DNA from: Aestuariibaculum sp. M13
GTDB taxonomy: Bacteria; Bacteroidota; Bacteroidia; Flavobacteriales; Flavobacteriaceae
Assembly (NCBI RefSeq): GCF_024723255.1
Contig: NZ_JANIAC010000001.1
Span: forward strand, 945,548-1,009,547
Length of the DNA: 64,000 bases
Direction: 5' to 3'
In this document: positions 1-8,810 of the stretch, in pieces
Position numbering within the stretch: position 1 is the stretch's first letter
How the letters are laid out: the number at the start of each line of letters is the position of its first letter
Notes under the pieces: generated by a model
The model's database searches: none
What the model saw: the letters and a program-made list of their open reading frames with translations, nothing else
Told to the model about the DNA's origin: nothing
Made by a program: the position numbers and the translations under genes

Positions 1-78
1 TTATACAAAAATAAAGATGCTGCAAACCGTAAAGGCGATTTGCGAATTGTTGAAATAGAATTTTATGAAAGCCCATAA
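1..78 (+). CDS. 3' end of an unidentified protein (partial)
   Basis: Frame 1 is open from the first base to a TAA at 76-78 and gives 25 residues ending in DLRIVEIEFYESP. The gene starts outside the window. The next gene begins 65 bases later on the same strand, so it is probably part of the same pectin-related transcription unit. The alternating hydrophobic tail looks like the last beta strand of a carbohydrate-active enzyme or its beta-sandwich domain, but that is inference. The family cannot be assigned from so short a piece. Confidence 0.6.
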   Translation, partial: LYKNKDAANRKGDLRIVEIEFYESP

Positions 79-143
79 TGGGCATTTATTAAAATATATT
101 TTCAACATAAAACAAACAAATTATAGAAATTAAATTCATTCAA

Positions 144-1949
144 ATGAAATCACTTAAATCAATTTATACTACTATTTTCTTATTAATATTTACAGGACTT
201 ACGACGAATAGTTTCGCTCAACATGAAGAAATTCCGCTTTGGAATAACATTCCTGGAGCCATAGAAAATAAAGATTATAAAGAAGAATTCCGATTAGATT
301 CCAACGGAACCCCAAATGCCATTCGTTTGGTTTCCGTTCCCACGCTTAAACCTTTTTTAGTAGAAAACTCTAATGAGAAAACACCTGCTGTTGTTGTTTG
401 CCCTGGTGGCGGATACAGTGTTTTAGCCCATATTAAAGAAGGCGATAAAATAGCGGAATGGTTAAATTCATTAGGTATTTCGGCTTTTGTTTTAAAATAT
501 CGTTTGCCAAGTGATGCTATTATGAAAGATAAAACTGTGGGTCCGTTACAGGACGCACAGGAAGCCATTAGAACTCTACGGAGAAACGCCGAAAAATGGC
601 ATCTTGACGTTAATAAAATAGGCATTATAGGCTTTTCAGCTGGTGGACATTTAGCCTCAACGGCTTCTACACATTTTAACGATACCGTTTATAAAGCTGA
701 TAATATTAGTGCACGACCAGATTTTTCGATGCTGATTTATCCTGTAATTTCGATGGAAGACGGTATTACACACAATGGCTCGAAAGTAAGTTTATTAGGA
801 AAAAATGCTCCAAAGGACCTAGTTGAAAAGTATTCAAACGAAAAACAAATCAACGAAAACACACCGCCTACCATTTTAATTCATGCCACAGACGACGGTG
901 CCGTACCGGTTGAAAATAGCATCAACTATTATATGGCTTTAAAAGCACATAAAGTATCGGCAGAAATGCATATTTACGAAGACGGTGGTCACGGATTTGG
1001 TCTAGGCAGAACAGGTACTCATACCCAATGGCCAAAAGCTTGCGAAAATTGGTTGAGAGTTAATAAAATTATCCCTGAAAAACTGGTATATATGTTTTCG
1101 TATTTTAAAGGAAACGGGCAAGATGGTTTACATTTAGCTTACAGTGAAGATGGTTATAAATGGAACGCTTTGAAAAACGATCAATCTTTTTTAACACCTG
1201 AAGTCGGAAAAGACAAACTCATGCGCGACCCTTGTATTATTAAAGGTGGCGACGGACTTTACCATATGGTTTGGACGGTTAGCTGGACCGATAAAGGTAT
1301 TGGTTACGCCTCTTCAAAGGATTTAATTAACTGGTCTGAACAAAAATTTATTCCAGTGATGGCGCACGAAGAAGGTGCCAGAAATACCTGGGCTCCAGAG
1401 ATAACTTATAATGATAGAACCAAAGAATACATCATCTACTGGGCGACAACCATTATTGGCAAATTTCCAGAAACGCAATCTACTGAAGACAATGGTTATA
1501 ATCATAGAATGTATTATACCAAAACCAAAGATTTCAAAGACTTTACACTTACAAAACTATTTTACGAACCAGGATTTAATGTTATTGATGCCACCATTCA
1601 AAAAGTTAATGGTGATAAATTCGTGATGTTCTTAAAAGATGAAACCAAAAAGCCAGTTCAAAAGAACTTAAAAGTTGCCTTTAGCGATAATTTAGATGGC
1701 CCATATTCTGAAGCTAGCGCGCCTATTACCGGAAAATATTGGGCTGAAGGACCTACTGCCATTAAAATTGACGGAAAATGGATCATTTATTTCGATAAAT
1801 ACACCGACCATAAATACGGAGCTGTTCAATCAACAGATTTAAAACAATGGGAAGATATTTCTGACAAAATTGAATTTCCCTCAGGAACAAGACACGGAAC
1901 TATATTTACCATCTCTCAAGAAGAATTTCAAAAACTAAAAAACCAATAG
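144..1949 (+). CDS. Secreted bifunctional esterase - GH43-like glycosidase fusion
   Basis: A 601-residue exported protein with a signal peptide (about 1-25, ending SFAQ) and two catalytic modules. Residues ~30-310 are an alpha/beta-hydrolase of the acetyl-xylan-esterase / BD-FAE type: an oxyanion GGGY near 90, nucleophile Ser165 in GFSAGGH, and a late His in DGGHGFGLG. Residues ~315-600 are a five-bladed propeller of the GH43 type, with MRDP (Asp362, likely general base), an NTWAPE block and AEGPT (Glu535, likely general acid). Family knowledge suggests removal of acetyl or other ester groups plus hydrolysis of an arabinose, xylose or galactose side chain. The neighbouring PL4 lyase points to rhamnogalacturonan side chains. 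The exact GH43 subfamily and substrate are not readable here. It is probably periplasmic, because no T9SS tail is seen. Confidence 0.82.
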   Translation: MKSLKSIYTTIFLLIFTGLTTNSFAQHEEIPLWNNIPGAIENKDYKEEFRLDSNGTPNAIRLVSVPTLKPFLVENSNEKTPAVVVCPGGGYSVLAHIKEGDKIAEWLNSLGISAFVLKYRLPSDAIMKDKTVGPLQDAQEAIRTLRRNAEKWHLDVNKIGIIGFSAGGHLASTASTHFNDTVYKADNISARPDFSMLIYPVISMEDGITHNGSKVSLLGKNAPKDLVEKYSNEKQINENTPPTILIHATDDGAVPVENSINYYMALKAHKVSAEMHIYEDGGHGFGLGRTGTHTQWPKACENWLRVNKIIPEKLVYMFSYFKGNGQDGLHLAYSEDGYKWNALKNDQSFLTPEVGKDKLMRDPCIIKGGDGLYHMVWTVSWTDKGIGYASSKDLINWSEQKFIPVMAHEEGARNTWAPEITYNDRTKEYIIYWATTIIGKFPETQSTEDNGYNHRMYYTKTKDFKDFTLTKLFYEPGFNVIDATIQKVNGDKFVMFLKDETKKPVQKNLKVAFSDNLDGPYSEASAPITGKYWAEGPTAIKIDGKWIIYFDKYTDHKYGAVQSTDLKQWEDISDKIEFPSGTRHGTIFTISQEEFQKLKNQ

Positions 1950-2100
1950 GCACACACAAAAACTCTGAAAAACAATATATTATACAGGTAAGTACAGGAT
2001 ACCTTTCTCTTAATTAGGATTTACTTTAGAATAAAATTTAATAAATGTAAAAATTACACTAATTAAATTTTAACAACTAAACAAAACCACTAAACTAATT

Positions 2101-4941
2101 ATGAGAAAAACTTTACTCAAAAAAGGTTACAGAACCTTTTTAGGGCTTGCTATGGCCCTTATTTCGATTAACTTACAAGCACAAACAACTTGGACCGGTA
2201 GCACTGATACTAATTTTGTTGAAGCTAGTAATTGGGATACATCATTAATTCCTACCGGATCTGATGATGTTATTATTGCAGAAGCCAGTAATTCCCCTAT
2301 TTTAAGCACAGATATACCCGGCGGCTATATTCAATCATTAGCCATAAATGCTAATGCCGAACTTACGGTTTCTGCCAAAATGTGGGTTTGGAGACTTTCT
2401 TATGTAGGTGGCACACTTACACTTAATGGGAATGCTGACCTTAATTGCAGAAATCAAACACGATTCGGTCTTGCCGGAAATCCATCCACTGTTAATGTTA
2501 ATGGTGGAAAACTGGAAAGTAAATATTCTATGATAATAGGCGAATCTGGTGATGGTACACTTAACCTTAATAATGGAACCATAAATGCGGCACAAGAACT
2601 TAAAGTTGGAGGATATACAGGTATTGGCATTGTAAATATAAATGGAGGTGCAATCTACACTCCTTTTGTTAATTTAGGAGCTAATGGAACCATTAATATT
2701 TCTGGTTTAGGAACGTTACATGTCACTGGAAACCAAACATCTGAAATTCAAACACATATTTCTAATGGGAAAATTAAAGCAGGCGATGGCTCTTCAACTT
2801 TAGATGTATCCTATAACGGTACACATACTATCGTTTCCATTGCACAAGACCCGAACCGAATGATACAGGAATTTTCAACTTATATCATTTTAAAAAATGA
2901 ATTTTTAGAAGCTAAAATTGAAAAATCGACAAGTAACATACAGTCCTTAAAAGTTAATGGTGTTGAAACTCTGGCGACTTACAATGCCGCCAATAACAGT
3001 CGCATAGGAACCTATTACGATTTTACTGGCTCTTATGGTTTCGATAAAATTTCGGGTACTGTTTTTTCTATTAAGGAAGAAACCGAAGACTATATTGATG
3101 TTTCCTTTAAAAGAACTTACGCCGACGGCAGTTATTTAGCTCCCTGTGATGCCGATATTCATTATGTTTTAAAAAAGAACGATACAGGTATATACACTTA
3201 CTCTATATTAACTCATAAAGCAGAATATCCTGCTTTCGATTTAGGATCATGGCGACAAGTCGTATGGATTGGCAATGATGGAACAGATTATTTAGCTGAA
3301 AAAATTTATGTTACCGAACAGAAAGGCTGGGAAATGCCATCAGTGTATGACTTTAGTCAAGCTTCCGGAACTACAATTCCTGAAATTATAAAACTAAACA
3401 CAGGAGTTAGAGCAGGTAAATACGATGGAAAATATGAATATTGTGAAAACCTTATTGATATTCCTGCATACGGACATGCCAGCGATAAAAATAACATTGG
3501 GTCTTGGGCTGTATTTGGTAATCATGAGTTTTTTAACGCAGGACCAACCAACCATGATTTAAACGCTGCCGCAGGAATTATTCATATCGATATGAATACT
3601 GTACATTATAACTGTAGAGGCTTTTCAATCCCTCAAGGCGAAGAATGGTCTAAAATTTATGGCCCTTATTTAATTTATACCTCGACAGTAACTGGTAACG
3701 GTGATGCACAATGGGCAGATGCCAAGGCAAGAGCAGCCCAAGACAAAGCCGAATGGCCTTTTTCATGGCTTACCAACACTCCCGAATACCCTTTGGCGGA
3801 TGGCCGCGGAAATATCACAGGAAATTTTTCAATAACCGATTCTGAAAAACCAGAATTAGATGGCAGTAACGCATGGATAGGTGTTACGCAATTAACAGCT
3901 GCTTCTGACGGAGATTGGCAATTTGAAGATAAAAATTATCAGTATTGGGTAAAAACCGATGCTTTAGGAAATTTCGACATTAAACATGTACGTCCTGGAA
4001 CCTACACTCTGTTTGCTTTTAAAAACGGAGCCATAGATGAATATAGAATGGAAAACGTAACCGTTACTGCTGCAGGGACTACCAATTTAGGGAACATTAA
4101 CTGGACCATTCCACGAAACAATGGAAAACTATTATGGGAAATAGGAATTCCAGACCGAACAGCGGCTGAATATAAATTCGGAGATTTTGATTTCTGTGAG
4201 GGTTTTGTTGAAGATAAATTTGAAACCACTTTCGCCAATCCTATTGAGTATAATATAGAAGACAACAACTGGGCCTCTGTTTTACCATATGTACACACCA
4301 AATACATAAAATCAGATGGAAGTCGAGATGCCTGGAATTGGAATATTAATTTTACAGTAAACGGAACAATCCCAACTACAGGAAATGCAAAATTAACTGT
4401 TGCGTTTGCTAGTGTTGATCATGCTCAATTTTGGTTATACCTAAACGGGAATAACATCTTCCTAAATTATCCGTCTGCGCCTTCAGGAGGAAACGCCTGG
4501 ATTAGACAATCCAACAGAAGTAAGTATGGCATACAAACATTTGATATACCTTATAGCAATTTAGTTCAGGGCAAAAACACACTAACTTTCCTAATGCCCT
4601 CAAATCAATCTAATAGTCATGTAATGTATGATTATATTAGCCTGGAAGGAAGCAATATTTCTGTTCAAAATTCGTCATTATCTACTGAGGATTTTGATTC
4701 TAAGAACAAAATAAAAATGTATCCTAATCCAACAAACGGTAAAATTAAAATTGACCTACCATACAGCTCAACTAATCTTGCTATAGAATTATACTCAATT
4801 AGTGGAACTTTAATTTCAAGACAGAACCATAAATCAAATACCAAAAGTTTAGAACTAGACCTTTCAAATAATCCAGCAGGGGTTTATTTTCTAAAAATAG
4901 TATCAGATAATCCAATAACTTTAAAAATTGTAAAGAATTAA
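2101..4941 (+). CDS. Secreted rhamnogalacturonan endolyase, PL4 family, with T9SS sorting domain
   Basis: 946 residues, likely cleaving the rhamnogalacturonan-I backbone by beta-elimination outside the cell. Layout: signal peptide 1-28; a repetitive beta-rich N-terminal part ~30-250, probably carbohydrate-binding or spacer; the PL4 catalytic beta-sandwich from ~265; domain II (Fn3-like, from YPLADGRGNITG at ~563); the jelly-roll domain III that opens with GKLLWEIGIPDRTAAE at ~674; and a type-A Type IX secretion tail from MYPNPTNGK (~872) to the C-terminus. The PL4 II-III signature is clear. The N-terminal extension is unusual compared with typical ~600-residue PL4 enzymes. It follows the esterase-GH43 gene on the same strand and ends at a strong hairpin. 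Confidence 0.82.
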   Translation: MRKTLLKKGYRTFLGLAMALISINLQAQTTWTGSTDTNFVEASNWDTSLIPTGSDDVIIAEASNSPILSTDIPGGYIQSLAINANAELTVSAKMWVWRLSYVGGTLTLNGNADLNCRNQTRFGLAGNPSTVNVNGGKLESKYSMIIGESGDGTLNLNNGTINAAQELKVGGYTGIGIVNINGGAIYTPFVNLGANGTINISGLGTLHVTGNQTSEIQTHISNGKIKAGDGSSTLDVSYNGTHTIVSIAQDPNRMIQEFSTYIILKNEFLEAKIEKSTSNIQSLKVNGVETLATYNAANNSRIGTYYDFTGSYGFDKISGTVFSIKEETEDYIDVSFKRTYADGSYLAPCDADIHYVLKKNDTGIYTYSILTHKAEYPAFDLGSWRQVVWIGNDGTDYLAEKIYVTEQKGWEMPSVYDFSQASGTTIPEIIKLNTGVRAGKYDGKYEYCENLIDIPAYGHASDKNNIGSWAVFGNHEFFNAGPTNHDLNAAAGIIHIDMNTVHYNCRGFSIPQGEEWSKIYGPYLIYTSTVTGNGDAQWADAKARAAQDKAEWPFSWLTNTPEYPLADGRGNITGNFSITDSEKPELDGSNAWIGVTQLTAASDGDWQFEDKNYQYWVKTDALGNFDIKHVRPGTYTLFAFKNGAIDEYRMENVTVTAAGTTNLGNINWTIPRNNGKLLWEIGIPDRTAAEYKFGDFDFCEGFVEDKFETTFANPIEYNIEDNNWASVLPYVHTKYIKSDGSRDAWNWNINFTVNGTIPTTGNAKLTVAFASVDHAQFWLYLNGNNIFLNYPSAPSGGNAWIRQSNRSKYGIQTFDIPYSNLVQGKNTLTFLMPSNQSNSHVMYDYISLEGSNISVQNSSLSTEDFDSKNKIKMYPNPTNGKIKIDLPYSSTNLAIELYSISGTLISRQNHKSNTKSLELDLSNNPAGVYFLKIVSDNPITLKIVKN

Positions 4942-4992
4942 CCGAATATAAAAAAGAAGTTTTTACTTTGCTGAACATTAATCCTTTATGAG

Positions 4993-5040
4993 AAAATGAC
5001 ATTAAAGCCTTTTAATAAACATTGTTTTAATGTCATTTTT
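4993..5040 (+). terminator. Rho-independent terminator after the PL4 lyase gene
   Basis: A perfect 14-bp inverted repeat (AAAATGACATTAAA at 4993-5006 and its complement at 5026-5039) with a 19-base loop, ending in a T run. It separates the lyase from the LacI-type regulator that starts at 5076. Confidence 0.75.
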
Positions 5041-5075
5041 AAAAATATACTTTGCTAGTATATCCACATGAAATC

Positions 5076-6116
5076 ATGCCAAAAAAAACAACTATATACG
5101 ACATAGCGAAGGCTTTAGACATTACTGCTGCTACGGTTTCGAGAGCATTAAATGATAGTCCGAGAGTTAAAAAAGCAACTAAAGAATTAATTCTTGAAAC
5201 CGCTAAACAAATGAACTATGAGCAAAACAAACTTGCTCAGGCCTTAAAAAGTGGTAAAAGCTATAACGTTGGTGTTATAGTTCCTTATATAAACAGCAAC
5301 TTTTTTGCTTCTGTTATTCGAGGTATTGAAGAAGAATTATATCCTAAGGGGTACCACGTAATTATCTGTCAAACCCACGATCAGGAAAATCTCGAGATTG
5401 AAAATATTAATTCGCTACTTAATGCTCAGGTTGATGGTGTTTTAATGTCAATTTCAAATTCAAATATTGAAAATAATCCTGCTTTTAAAAACCTTGTACG
5501 AAAACATGTGCCTCTAATATTTTTCGACAGAAAAAAAGACATAAAAGGGGTTAGTTCTGTAACTATAGATGACTTTAAAGGCGCTTATTTAGCGACGCAA
5601 CATCTAATTGATCAAGGTTGCAAGCGCATCGCTCATCTTAGCAACGACAGATCTTTAGAAATTTTCCAGAATCGTTTTTTAGGTTACAAACAAGCTATTT
5701 TAGATGCAGGTTTAGAATTTGATGACCGTTTGGTTGTTGAAACCACTAGTAAGGTTGAAGCAGGCAGAAAGAGTACTGAAATACTGTTAAGACTAAATAA
5801 TCCTCCGGATGGCATTTTTGCTTCATGTGATTTTTCGGCTTTAGGAGCCATTAAAGAAATAAAAGCACAGGGGTTTAGTATCCCCAATGACATTTGTATT
5901 ACAGGTTTTAGTAACGAACCTTTTTCTCAGTTCATGGAACTTTCTATTACATCTGTAGACCAGTCACCCATGGAAATGGGACGCATTGCTGCGAATGTAT
6001 TTTTAGATGAAGTACATAATAATGCAAAGATTAAATCCGAAAAACAAGTCATTTTAGCCCCAGAATTAATTATTCGCCAATCTTCATTAAAGGAATCCTT
6101 TTTAGAAGCTAATTAA
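5076..6116 (+). CDS. LacI/GalR-family transcriptional regulator (PUL regulator 1)
   Basis: A 346-residue repressor-type protein. An N-terminal HTH (TIYDIAKALDITAATVSRAL) is followed by the hinge helix (NKLAQALKSGKS) and a periplasmic-binding-protein-like sensor domain (~60-340). I start it at ATG 5076 (MPKKTTIYD...) rather than the upstream in-frame TTG at 5052, because the paralogue at 13993 begins at the equivalent place. Its recognition helix and hinge are identical to that paralogue, so both should recognise the same operator; the palindromes at 13740 and 38618 are the candidates. It sits between the PL4/GH43 genes and the susCD unit. The inducer is probably a pectin-derived sugar (inference). 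Confidence 0.9.
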   Translation: MPKKTTIYDIAKALDITAATVSRALNDSPRVKKATKELILETAKQMNYEQNKLAQALKSGKSYNVGVIVPYINSNFFASVIRGIEEELYPKGYHVIICQTHDQENLEIENINSLLNAQVDGVLMSISNSNIENNPAFKNLVRKHVPLIFFDRKKDIKGVSSVTIDDFKGAYLATQHLIDQGCKRIAHLSNDRSLEIFQNRFLGYKQAILDAGLEFDDRLVVETTSKVEAGRKSTEILLRLNNPPDGIFASCDFSALGAIKEIKAQGFSIPNDICITGFSNEPFSQFMELSITSVDQSPMEMGRIAANVFLDEVHNNAKIKSEKQVILAPELIIRQSSLKESFLEAN

Positions 6117-6138
6117 CTTCACTAAACAAAACCTCAAT

Positions 6139-7488
6139 TTATTTGACGGCACTCGGAACACCTTGTTTTTCACCGATAACAATTTCATTAAAATTAATAT
6201 TTGTAGTATTTGTTAATGTTATTCCATTTTTAGCCTTTTTAACAAATATTTCATTTAAATAAACATTTTCAACTTTAAAATCTGGATAGCCTTCAATAAC
6301 TATCGCTGCATTAGAGGCTTCATTAAAACTGAGCTTAGACAAATGGATATTTGATATTTTTGATGGATGCAAACCACTTCCTTCACCATGATAATTTGAA
6401 GTCATATAAATAGCATCTTCGACATCTTTAAACTTAATATTCTCAACATAAACATTATTTATAAATCCACCACGATCTGAATTTGTTTTGAGGTAAACCC
6501 CTCGTTTTAAGGAACCGCTTGCTTCACTATTGTAAACGAATACATTTTTAACGCCAGCTGACATTTCACTACCAATAACCATAGCATGCAATCCTTTAAA
6601 TCTACAGTTTCTTACAATTATATTTTCTGAAGGCATATTACTGTTTCTACCATCATCGTCTCTACCGGCTTTAATTGCAATATTATCGTCTGCATTATCG
6701 AAATCAATATCCTCAATTAAAACATTTTTAGAATGTTCTATATCAATTCCATCATTATTCTTGTTATGGGCATTATACTTTAAACCACGAATGGTTATAC
6801 TTTCACTTTTTAATAAATGAAGCGTCCAAAAAGGTGAATCTTCCAATGTCACTCCTTCAATAAGAATATTTTTAGAATTCAAAAATTGAATAAGCTGCGG
6901 TCTTAAAAAGTATCCTTCACCAAAAACACGCGCTGTAACAGGTTGTTGATTATGATTCATTTCTCGACTCAAAGATTTACCAGGCTGTTCTTTAGGCTTC
7001 CATGAAGCCCACACCCCATGGCCTTCTCCATCTATAACACCCTGTCCCGTGATAGATACATCCTGGAGGTTTATGCCATAAATTAGCGGACTATAATTAT
7101 ATAACATGGTTCCTTCCCAACTTGTTAAAACAACAGGATAGTCTTGAGGATTGTTTCCAAAAACTAATTTTGCTCCTTTTTCTAAATGTAAATTCACATA
7201 GCTAACAAAGTGAATTGGCCCATTTAACAGGTATGTTCCTTTTGGAACAACAATTGTTCCTCCTTTTCGCCTTTCGCAAGCTTTCATTGCCTTTTCAAAA
7301 GCCTGTCTACAGTCAGTAACCCCGTCTGGATTAGCTCCAAATCTAAGCACTGAGGTATGAAAATCTGGAACAGCGGGTAATACAATTCTTGATTCTATAT
7401 CCTTAATTTTGGAGTCATTTATTACGGATTGTTGTGCTAAACAAAACTGCACAATAAATACCGAAAATAATACAATGCGCTTTTTCAT
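6139..7488 (-). CDS. GH28 polygalacturonase-type glycoside hydrolase
   Basis: 449 residues with a signal peptide (1-19, ...FCLAQ) and a right-handed beta-helix typical of family GH28. Active-site blocks are visible: NNDGID (244-249), NADDN (Asp267/Asp268), the GLHAMVIGSE block with His301, and RGVYLK (from Arg329). GH28 enzymes hydrolyse alpha-1,4 galacturonosyl or rhamnogalacturonan linkages by inversion. Exo- or endo-action cannot be decided by eye. It is the last gene of the susC-susD-GH105-GH28 unit, 18 bases after the GH105 stop codon. Expected role: periplasmic release of galacturonate from imported oligomers, which would feed the uxa operon further right. Confidence 0.88.
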   Translation of the reverse strand: MKKRIVLFSVFIVQFCLAQQSVINDSKIKDIESRIVLPAVPDFHTSVLRFGANPDGVTDCRQAFEKAMKACERRKGGTIVVPKGTYLLNGPIHFVSYVNLHLEKGAKLVFGNNPQDYPVVLTSWEGTMLYNYSPLIYGINLQDVSITGQGVIDGEGHGVWASWKPKEQPGKSLSREMNHNQQPVTARVFGEGYFLRPQLIQFLNSKNILIEGVTLEDSPFWTLHLLKSESITIRGLKYNAHNKNNDGIDIEHSKNVLIEDIDFDNADDNIAIKAGRDDDGRNSNMPSENIIVRNCRFKGLHAMVIGSEMSAGVKNVFVYNSEASGSLKRGVYLKTNSDRGGFINNVYVENIKFKDVEDAIYMTSNYHGEGSGLHPSKISNIHLSKLSFNEASNAAIVIEGYPDFKVENVYLNEIFVKKAKNGITLTNTTNINFNEIVIGEKQGVPSAVK

Positions 7489-7506
7489 TAAAATATTATA
7501 AATTAA

Positions 7507-8718
7507 TTACAAATCTAGTTGAAGGGCGGCTAAAACAAAAGGCCCTAAAGCATGAGAGTTATCTGTTAAAACAGGTTCACTCATGTAATAATCAAACGAT
7601 CCATCCCGAAAAGGGTCCCCTCCTAACCCGGCACTTTTACACACCTGATTAATATGCAATTCTCCATCGGAATCTATAGATATTAATTCTTTTATTACAC
7701 CATTAAACCCATTATTTGCGGCCATTTTAAAATGCAATGGTAAGTAGCCTTTTTTAACACCTTTAGCTAATGTATAAATAAGCATTAAAGATCCCGACGC
7801 TTCCAAATAATTTTTTGTTTTTTCCTGCATATTTGGCACTTGAAACCATAGTCCTGTTTTATCCTGATACTTAACAACGGCCTCTGCCAATTCGTTTAAA
7901 TAGCCAACCAATTGTTGATGACCTGAATGATGTTCTGGCATATAATCTAAAACATCAACCAGAGCCATTCCATACCATCCCAATGCTCTTAACCAAAAAT
8001 TAGGAGCGGTTCCTGATTCTTTATTTGCCCAGGCCATTTCCTTACTTTCATCCCATGCGTGATAATATAATCCTGTTTGTTGGTCTTTGGTATGATCATG
8101 TAACAATTGAAACTGTAGAACAATATCATTAAGTCTATCGCCTCCCTCAAATGTTGAATTGTAACGTGCATAAAATGGTTCGCCCATATACAAGCCATCT
8201 AACCACATTTGATTTGGATAAATCCGTTTGTGCCAAAACCCTTTTGATGGCGTTCGCAAATGTGTTTTTAATTGGCTTCTTAAGGTTTCAATTGCTAAAT
8301 GGTACTTTTCAATTTTGGTCTTTTCATAAATATCGAATAAAATTTTACCAGCATTTATATTATCTATATTATAATCTTCCAAATTGTAATTTTTAATTTC
8401 TCCTTGAGCATTTATCAAGGTATCTGCATATTTCTCTCCATATTTAAAATACAAACTATTCCCGGTTTCATCGTACAGCTTTTGCAAGGCCATACAAAAC
8501 ATCCCAATTTTATAATCCCATTTGGTTTCTGTTTTTCCATCTATATTCCATGCTTTTGGGTAACGCTTCATTACAGAAAGTGCCATTCTTTCAGACCATT
8601 TTAAAGTATCCGAAATGTCCTTCACTTCTGTAGATATAACTTCCAAATTTTGTGATTTTTCATTTTTACAACTCAAATTCAGAGCTATTAAAACAACCAT
8701 AAATAATGCTTTTTTCAT
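7507..8718 (-). CDS. GH105 unsaturated rhamnogalacturonyl hydrolase, lipoprotein
   Basis: 403 residues with a lipoprotein signal (Cys17 in LNLSC) and the alpha6/alpha6 barrel of GH105 (YteR/YesR type). Diagnostic blocks are MWLDGLYMGEPF (catalytic Asp174), YYHAWDESK (218-226) and FWLRALGWYGMAL (241-253). The family removes the 4,5-unsaturated galacturonic acid left at the non-reducing end by pectate or rhamnogalacturonan lyases. That fits the PL4 lyase encoded at 2101. It is separated from susD by a hairpin that may lower its expression relative to susCD. The product, unsaturated galacturonate, would be routed to KDG through KduI/KduD-type steps; a KduD-like SDR is at 37721. Confidence 0.9.
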   Translation of the reverse strand: MKKALFMVVLIALNLSCKNEKSQNLEVISTEVKDISDTLKWSERMALSVMKRYPKAWNIDGKTETKWDYKIGMFCMALQKLYDETGNSLYFKYGEKYADTLINAQGEIKNYNLEDYNIDNINAGKILFDIYEKTKIEKYHLAIETLRSQLKTHLRTPSKGFWHKRIYPNQMWLDGLYMGEPFYARYNSTFEGGDRLNDIVLQFQLLHDHTKDQQTGLYYHAWDESKEMAWANKESGTAPNFWLRALGWYGMALVDVLDYMPEHHSGHQQLVGYLNELAEAVVKYQDKTGLWFQVPNMQEKTKNYLEASGSLMLIYTLAKGVKKGYLPLHFKMAANNGFNGVIKELISIDSDGELHINQVCKSAGLGGDPFRDGSFDYYMSEPVLTDNSHALGPFVLAALQLDL

Positions 8719-8741
8719 GCGTTTAGATTAAAGAATTATTA

Positions 8742-8773
8742 AAAAATAAGCCTGATATAAACCAGGCTTATTT
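8742..8773 (-). terminator. Intra-operon terminator/attenuator between susD and GH105
   Basis: Arms of 10 bp (8746-8755 and 8764-8773) with an 8-base loop, followed on the minus strand by a T6 run. It lies in the 92-base gap after susD. Being inside an otherwise co-directional gene set, it probably lets only part of the transcripts continue into the GH105 and GH28 genes. Confidence 0.72.
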
Positions 8774-8810
8774 CAATTAAATTAAAATAATGCTAAAATG
8801 TTTTTAACCA

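Noticed and set aside
275-625. 116-residue minus-strand frame inside the esterase-GH43 gene
   Set aside because: Fully antisense to a well-supported gene, with no signal or family; a shadow frame.
5052-5075. TTG start extending LacI regulator 1 by eight residues
   Set aside because: The paralogue begins at the equivalent of ATG 5076 and the extra residues have no counterpart.
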